DNA of 64,000 bases, from the NCBI GenBank assembly GCA_963677785.2, contig CAXXDH010000003.1, positions 558,001-622,000 of the forward strand, given 5' to 3'. The translations under genes and the position numbers were made by a program. Origin of the DNA: G963665495 sp963677785 (GTDB lineage Bacteria > Desulfobacterota > Desulfovibrionia > Desulfovibrionales > Desulfovibrionaceae). The notes under the pieces were generated by a model. The model saw nothing but the letters and a program-made list of their open reading frames with translations, was not told where the DNA came from and made no database searches. Below, piece after piece: positions 59,825-64,000 of the stretch (positions are counted from its first letter, which is position 1; the number at the start of each line of letters is the position of its first letter).

Positions 59825-60666
59825 GACGGCGTCTTCCTCGGCTGCGAAACCACCCGCAGAAACAGGAAAAAGAGCATGGAGACCAGGATCAGCAACACGG
59901 CCACGGGCTGCGAATAGGTCAGTCCGTAGGCGGTGAAGCGCTGGTACATCAGCACCGGCGCGACCATCGGATGGTAGGCCACGATGACGATGGCCCCGAA
60001 TTCGCTGATGGCCCTCGCCATGCACAGGATCATGCCCACCAGCAGGTAGCGCCAGGAGAGCGGCAGGGTGATACGAAAAAAAGTGGCGCCCGGCCCGGCC
60101 CCCAAAGATCTGGAGACCTTTTCCAGCCGGGGCGGTACGCTTTCGATGCCGGCTTTTACCGTATCCACGTAAAAAGGCATGCCCACAAAGACCAGAACGG
60201 CAACGATGCCCGTTACCGAGCCCATGATGGACACGCCGATGGAAAGCAGAAATTCGCCCAGCGGATGGTTGCGCCCGGCAATGGACAGCAGGGCGATGCC
60301 CACCACCGGGTGGGGAATCATGATCGGCAGGTCGATGAGGCTTTCCACCAGCTTCTTGCCGAAGAACTCGCGCCGGGCCAGCAAAAAGGCCAGGGGCGTG
60401 CCGAACACCAGGGCGATGATCGCGGCCAGGCCCGAGGTGTACAGCGAAAGCCAGATGGATTGCAGCACCTCCTTGTCCTGGAGGGTCTCCCAAAATATCT
60501 CCCAGGTGGGCCCGAAAATGGTCTGGGCCAGGGGGCCGAAAATGAACAGCAGAACCAGTACGGCCGAGCCGATGAACCAGCCTGAAAACAAAACGCCGGG
60601 GACTCCCTGAACGATGTCCCGGAAGCCCCGACGTTGTTGGTATTGCACGGATGCGTCTGAGGACAT
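59821..60666 (-). CDS. Tungstate/molybdate ABC transporter permease (WtpB/ModB-like)
   Basis: 281 residues with about six membrane segments and the EAA-like coupling loop 'GIESVPPRLEKVSRSLGAGP'. Also 'FVGMPFYVDTVKAG' and 'MARAISEFGAIVIVAY', typical of ModB/CysT permeases. Two bases separate it from the binding-protein gene. Confidence 0.93.
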   Translation of the reverse strand: MSSDASVQYQQRRGFRDIVQGVPGVLFSGWFIGSAVLVLLFIFGPLAQTIFGPTWEIFWETLQDKEVLQSIWLSLYTSGLAAIIALVFGTPLAFLLARREFFGKKLVESLIDLPIMIPHPVVGIALLSIAGRNHPLGEFLLSIGVSIMGSVTGIVAVLVFVGMPFYVDTVKAGIESVPPRLEKVSRSLGAGPGATFFRITLPLSWRYLLVGMILCMARAISEFGAIVIVAYHPMVAPVLMYQRFTAYGLTYSQPVAVLLILVSMLFFLFLRVVSQPRKTPS

Positions 60667-60668
60667 GC

Positions 60669-61646
60669 CTACTCGCGCACCTCGACCAGCGGCTGCAGCG
60701 GTTCGGGCAACTCCTTTTTCATTTCCTCGGTGGGAACGCGTACGGGATCAAAGGGCGGCTGTCCCATGGACTTCAGGACTTCCAGTCCGCCTTTGGGATC
60801 GAAGAGATATTGCAGAAAGGCCACGGCAGCCTCTTTGTTGGGCGCTTCATTGAGCATGGTGATGCCGTAGGTGATGGACTTGCCCACACGCTCGATGGTG
60901 GTGCCGGGCTTCTTGCCGGTTACCGTGACTTTGGCCTGTTTGTAGAAAGGCGTCATCTTGTAGTCGCCCAGATTGATGTGGTCGTTGAGAACCACGTATT
61001 TGAGCTTATGCTGTACGGCCACGGAGAGATACTCCCAGGCGTAGTCCATGTTGCCGGACTGCAGCAGGGAAATCAGTTCCACGGATTTGGGCCGGACGTT
61101 CTGTTCCGGCCGGTTGGCCAGAAGTTTTTTATACAGATCGGGCTTGTCGTAGAATTTCGCCGCCAGCTGCATGACCATCAGGCTGCGGTAGCCGCAAGGA
61201 TCCAGGTTGGGATCGGAATGGCCCCAGACCACGCCTTTGCGCTGCAGGATCTCGTACCAGTTGTCCGCATTGATCTCGTCGGCGAACTTGGACTTGTCCG
61301 TGTAGCAAAGCACAAGCTGGTTGGAGGCGAAGCGGACGTTCCAGGTGGCGAACTTGGGAATCAGGTTCTTGTCGATGACCACATAGTCGGCCGAAGCCAT
61401 GATATCCGCGGGTTTGCCCACTTCGGAAATCAGCCGGGCCATCTTAGTGGAGCCTCCGGCTTCGCGCTGGATGTCCACTTTGGGGTACTTGGCCTCAAAA
61501 GCTTTTTCCATGGCTCCGAAAGGCACGGACAACGAACCGGCGTGAAAAATGGTCAACTTGCCCGAGGGCTCCGCATGGGCGGCCGGTGAGGCGGCCAGGC
61601 TGACGACACAAACTGCAACCAGAACGCACAACAACTTTTCTAACAT
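60669..61646 (-). CDS. Tungstate/molybdate-binding protein (WtpA-like)
   Basis: 325 residues from ATG 61646, after CAATGAGGAGAAGATC. Signal peptide (LLCVLVAVCVVSLAASPAAH), then 'LTIFHAGSLSVPFGAMEKAF', 'REAGGSTKMARLISEVGKPA', 'DIMASADYVVIDKNLIPKFA' and 'DPNLDPCGYRSLMVMQLAAK', the pattern of the archaeal-type WtpA family. Delivers the oxyanion to the permease; needed for Mo/W enzymes such as formate dehydrogenases. Confidence 0.92.
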   Translation of the reverse strand: MLEKLLCVLVAVCVVSLAASPAAHAEPSGKLTIFHAGSLSVPFGAMEKAFEAKYPKVDIQREAGGSTKMARLISEVGKPADIMASADYVVIDKNLIPKFATWNVRFASNQLVLCYTDKSKFADEINADNWYEILQRKGVVWGHSDPNLDPCGYRSLMVMQLAAKFYDKPDLYKKLLANRPEQNVRPKSVELISLLQSGNMDYAWEYLSVAVQHKLKYVVLNDHINLGDYKMTPFYKQAKVTVTGKKPGTTIERVGKSITYGITMLNEAPNKEAAVAFLQYLFDPKGGLEVLKSMGQPPFDPVRVPTEEMKKELPEPLQPLVEVRE

Positions 61647-61724
61647 GATCTTCTCCTCATTGATGTTGCCAGAGGCTGGAACGACGCCTTCCCTGAGTGT
61701 GGGCCAATCTCCCCTTTTACCTTT

Positions 61725-61742
61725 TTGACCGGTAAGGGTCAA
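61725..61742 (-). promoter_or_regulatory. Inverted repeat upstream of wtpA-like gene
   Basis: TTGACC-GGTAAG-GGTCAA: perfect 6-bp arms 79-96 bp upstream of the wtpA-like ATG. Could be the operator of a metal- or oxyanion-responsive regulator. No ModE box was seen. Confidence 0.4.
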
Positions 61743-61908
61743 TTTGTGATAGTTTTTTCCTATCCAAACTTAGCTAACACACTACATATACCAGTAATCT
61801 TAATCCGCCTGACAAAAATAATACCGGATAAGCAATCGGCTTCCATAGTACTCAAAGCAAAAAGATGATCAAGAAAAACCCGCTGCTTTTTGGAGATATT
61901 TTTATTAA

Positions 61909-61922
61909 TCAATCGATTGACA
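61909..61922 (+). promoter_or_regulatory. Palindrome overlapping the -35 of the second tetR gene
   Basis: TCAATCGATTGA (61909-61920) is a perfect 12-bp palindrome. TTGACA at 61917-61922 overlaps its right half as a possible -35. It is placed for TetR autoregulation. Confidence 0.5.
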
Positions 61923-61977
61923 TTTTTAGTGTGCGGACGCATTTTCTTTGCACCGCAACAGAACCAAAGGACAGAAC

Positions 61978-62688
61978 ATGCATAGCGATGCCACGGAAAA
62001 AGACGGACGCTTGAGCAGGGGCCGGCAAACGCGCCAACGGCTGATCAATGCCGCATTGCGCTTGTTTGCCGAAAAAGGCTATGCGAGCGTGGGCATACGC
62101 GAGGTCGCCGCGGGAGCGGAAACAAACATCGCCTCCATCTCATTTCATTTCGCCAACAAAGAAGGCCTGTACAAAGCCGTGATTGAGCATGTGGCCGAGG
62201 AACTGGCCCGGATGCACCATACGGCCATTGACGCCGCCAGGCGGGAGGCGGTCGGGACGGACACTTGCAACAAAACGCTGCTTGTCCGGATCATCGAGAA
62301 CATGATCGCGACCTCCCTGACCTCCAAGCGGTCGCAATGGATGAGTCTGCTGCTGCAGCGTGAATTCATCGACCCGACCGAATATTTCACCACCATCTAC
62401 GACACGGCCTTGCAACCGACGCTGGCGCTTTTCATGGAATTGCTCCACGACAGGGGTGGCTGCGGGATCGACAACGGCATTGACAACGGGGATACGAGCC
62501 ATGCGCAGCCTCTGCGCAACAAGGCCTTGTCCTTTATCCTGTTCATTATCAGCAGCGCCTACATGCGCAACAAGAATACCTTTCTGCATTTCATCGGTAA
62601 ACCCGACTACGACCCCGCGGACATCCGGGAAGTCGCGCGCGTTGTAGCCGATTTTGTCGCCAACGGTCTGTTTTCATCCACCAAATGA
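61978..62688 (+). CDS. TetR-family regulator (upstream of MFS)
   Basis: 236 residues from ATG 61978 (MHSDATEKDGRLSRGRQTRQ), after AAAGGACAGAAC; the ATG ten codons earlier is less likely. HTH 'LINAALRLFAEKGYASVGIR' and 'AETNIASISFHFANKEGLYK', then a CecR-like C-terminal part with 'LLLQREFIDPTEYFTTIYD'. Nine bases before the MFS gene, which it probably controls. The palindrome at 61909 is a candidate operator. Confidence 0.9.
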   Translation: MHSDATEKDGRLSRGRQTRQRLINAALRLFAEKGYASVGIREVAAGAETNIASISFHFANKEGLYKAVIEHVAEELARMHHTAIDAARREAVGTDTCNKTLLVRIIENMIATSLTSKRSQWMSLLLQREFIDPTEYFTTIYDTALQPTLALFMELLHDRGGCGIDNGIDNGDTSHAQPLRNKALSFILFIISSAYMRNKNTFLHFIGKPDYDPADIREVARVVADFVANGLFSSTK

Positions 62689-62697
62689 GATCCCCCC

Positions 62698-63897
62698 ATG
62701 AGCCAGGAAAAAAAACTCATCACCATCGACTTCGTGTTCATTTGTGCAGTTATCTTTATAACTTACTGCAACATCACTGTCTTTTACAGCCTGTACATCT
62801 ATCTGAACGAACTGCAAATCGCCAAATCCTGGCGCGGTTTCATCATTGGGTGTTCGGCTCTTTCCACCATTGCGCTGTTTTTGTTCGCCAGCCATCATCT
62901 GACGGCCAAAACCGCTGTCAAAAGCGCGCTTGTCGGCGCCTGCATCATGATTTTCTGCGGCACAGGGTACGTGGTTTCCAGCAGCATGGCCGGCCTGATC
63001 GCCCTGCGCTTGCTCAACGGCGTGGCCGTGTACCTGCTCTCGGCGTCCTGCATGACCCTGATGGTCTCCAGCATCCCCACTGAAAAGAACGCCCAGGCCT
63101 TTAGCCTGTACTCCGTGGCCCTGCTCCTGCCCTACTCCACAGTGCCCGCCGGCTGCGATTTTCTGAACCCGCATCTCCCTTCCGTGGCTTACAGTTATTT
63201 CGGCATGGCCCTGCTGCTGGTTCCGGGCATGGTCATGATTTTCGTCATCGGCAGACGCCGGCGCTCCCGGCTGGGCGGCTCGGACGATAGCAAGCCGGTA
63301 TCTTTGAAGGATATGTACAAGAACGCGCTGACGCCCAAAATCGGCCTGGTGCTGCTGCTCAACGCCCTCTACATCGTCACCTTCTCTTCCCTGTTTTTCA
63401 TGGCCGAAGGCTTGTTTCTGTCGCGGGGCTACGACCATGTGGGCTCGTACTTCACCATTCAGATGTTCTGCATGATCCTGGTCCGGGTGTTCGGGAACCG
63501 GCTTTTCGACAAGATGAAAAAAATCCGGCTGATCGCCCTGAGCTTTCTGCTGTCCGCCCTGAGTTTCGTCCTGGCCGCCAATTCCTTCAGCCTGGCCGGA
63601 CTCTACGCCTCCTCCTTTGTGATGGGCATCGCCATGGGCCTGAGCTCGCCCGCCCTGTACAGCCTGATGTTCACCCTGTCTTCGGAGCGCTTCCGGGTGG
63701 TCAATTCCAACCTGATGATCCTCTCTTTGCAGATCGGCAACTTTCTGGGCCCGGTTTACGGCGCGGCCGTGATGCACCAGATCGGCTATACGGGATTCCT
63801 GTACGCCACAGCGGGCTGCTGCCTGTTAGGCGAGGTGCTCTGCCTGCTGCTCACCAGCCGCCGTGTGGACGCTACCGGACTTGCGGCCAGGTGCTGA
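62698..63897 (+). CDS. Major facilitator superfamily transporter
   Basis: 399 residues with about twelve membrane segments. N-terminal 'LITIDFVFICAVIFITYCNI'; the loop 'RRRRSRLGGSDDSKP' separates two six-helix halves. 'ASSFVMGIAMGLSSPALYSL' and 'LQIGNFLGPVYGAAV' fit drug or metabolite exporters. Probably regulated by the TetR gene just upstream. Substrate unknown. Confidence 0.88.
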   Translation: MSQEKKLITIDFVFICAVIFITYCNITVFYSLYIYLNELQIAKSWRGFIIGCSALSTIALFLFASHHLTAKTAVKSALVGACIMIFCGTGYVVSSSMAGLIALRLLNGVAVYLLSASCMTLMVSSIPTEKNAQAFSLYSVALLLPYSTVPAGCDFLNPHLPSVAYSYFGMALLLVPGMVMIFVIGRRRRSRLGGSDDSKPVSLKDMYKNALTPKIGLVLLLNALYIVTFSSLFFMAEGLFLSRGYDHVGSYFTIQMFCMILVRVFGNRLFDKMKKIRLIALSFLLSALSFVLAANSFSLAGLYASSFVMGIAMGLSSPALYSLMFTLSSERFRVVNSNLMILSLQIGNFLGPVYGAAVMHQIGYTGFLYATAGCCLLGEVLCLLLTSRRVDATGLAARC

Positions 63898-64000
63898 GTA
63901 CAAAAGGAAAACGTTTTACAGGACGTACAGATAAGAAGCCTTGCGGGAAAAGCCCGCTCTGATGGTATCAGTCATCCGCAAAGTGACCGACCAGGGGGAT
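63898..64000. other. Trailing intergenic sequence
   Basis: A short GCGGG-AAAAG-CCCGC hairpin (about 63941-63955) without a U-tract; nothing else recognised before the window edge. Confidence 0.35.

Noticed and set aside
58778..60493. 571-codon minus-strand frame with a fused N-terminus
   Set aside because: It reads through the permease gene in the wrong frame; the ABC ATPase starts at 59824 with ATGA coupling.

Overview
The window looks like a chromosomal segment from a sulfate-reducing member of the Desulfovibrionales. This rests on gene content: a Desulfovibrio-type bacterioferritin with the Met haem ligand, an AhbA/B-type sirohaem decarboxylase beside hemL, a futalosine-pathway gene, a chemoreceptor with a periplasmic c-type haem next to a tetrahaem cytochrome, and a PglB/STT3 glycosylation locus. 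No rRNA or species marker is present, so the genus is an inference.

Layout. 1-2.1 kb: 5' end of a GntR/YtrA-type regulator with a dyad operator, then a decayed IS5-family element and non-coding sequence. 2.1-7.6 kb: a small exported protein, gpmA, then an oxidative-stress group (PerR-like regulator, metallo-beta-lactamase/rhodanese protein, peroxiredoxin, bacterioferritin); three of its promoter regions share an AGAATGAT motif. 7.6-13.2 kb: a compact N-glycosylation operon on the minus strand (GT4 glycosyltransferase, WecA-like transferase fused to a PglF-type N-domain, STT3-like oligosaccharyltransferase), followed by a small membrane ORF with one in-frame UGA. 13.2-16 kb: phosphoesterase, 5-formyl-THF cycloligase, YfiH-type protein, Rrf2 regulator. 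16-23 kb: two chemoreceptors (one with a CxxCH haem motif), a tetrahaem cytochrome, a coiled-coil Ser/Glu-rich protein. 23-30.3 kb (minus strand): acetyltransferase, PurSL, polyprenyl diphosphate synthase, futalosine hydrolase, a TusA-like gene with an in-frame UGA, and a nucleotide-sugar dehydrogenase. 30.4-38.8 kb: small proteins, a 1397-residue acidic repeat protein, an SGNH-like protein, hemL and a sirohaem decarboxylase. 38.9-44.4 kb: an AT-richer accessory segment ending at the 3' end of tRNA-Phe, with an exported macrodomain, two nearly identical ISL3-family copies (one nested in an IS5-family element), two overlapping small ORFs and a possible integrase tail. 44.9-52.3 kb: TraB-like protein, PspA-like protein, VWA protein, OmpR/histidine-kinase pair, tRNA-Leu. 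52.3-64 kb: orphan sequences, a TetR-RND efflux operon, a WtpABC/ModABC-type oxyanion transporter and a TetR-MFS operon.

The most interesting object is the gene at 28711-28944 (minus strand). It aligns residue for residue, without gaps, with the TusA/SirA active-site region, but the proline codon of the Cys-Pro motif is UGA. The frame continues past the UGA and ends in a TGA overlapping the ATG of mqnB. A 6-bp hairpin with G at loop position 2 lies 18 nt after the UGA, as in bacterial SECIS elements. I read it as a candidate selenocysteine (Cys-Sec) TusA-like protein. A second, weaker in-frame-UGA gene with a CPPU motif lies at 7627-7857.

All calls come from reading the sequence; no database search was run.
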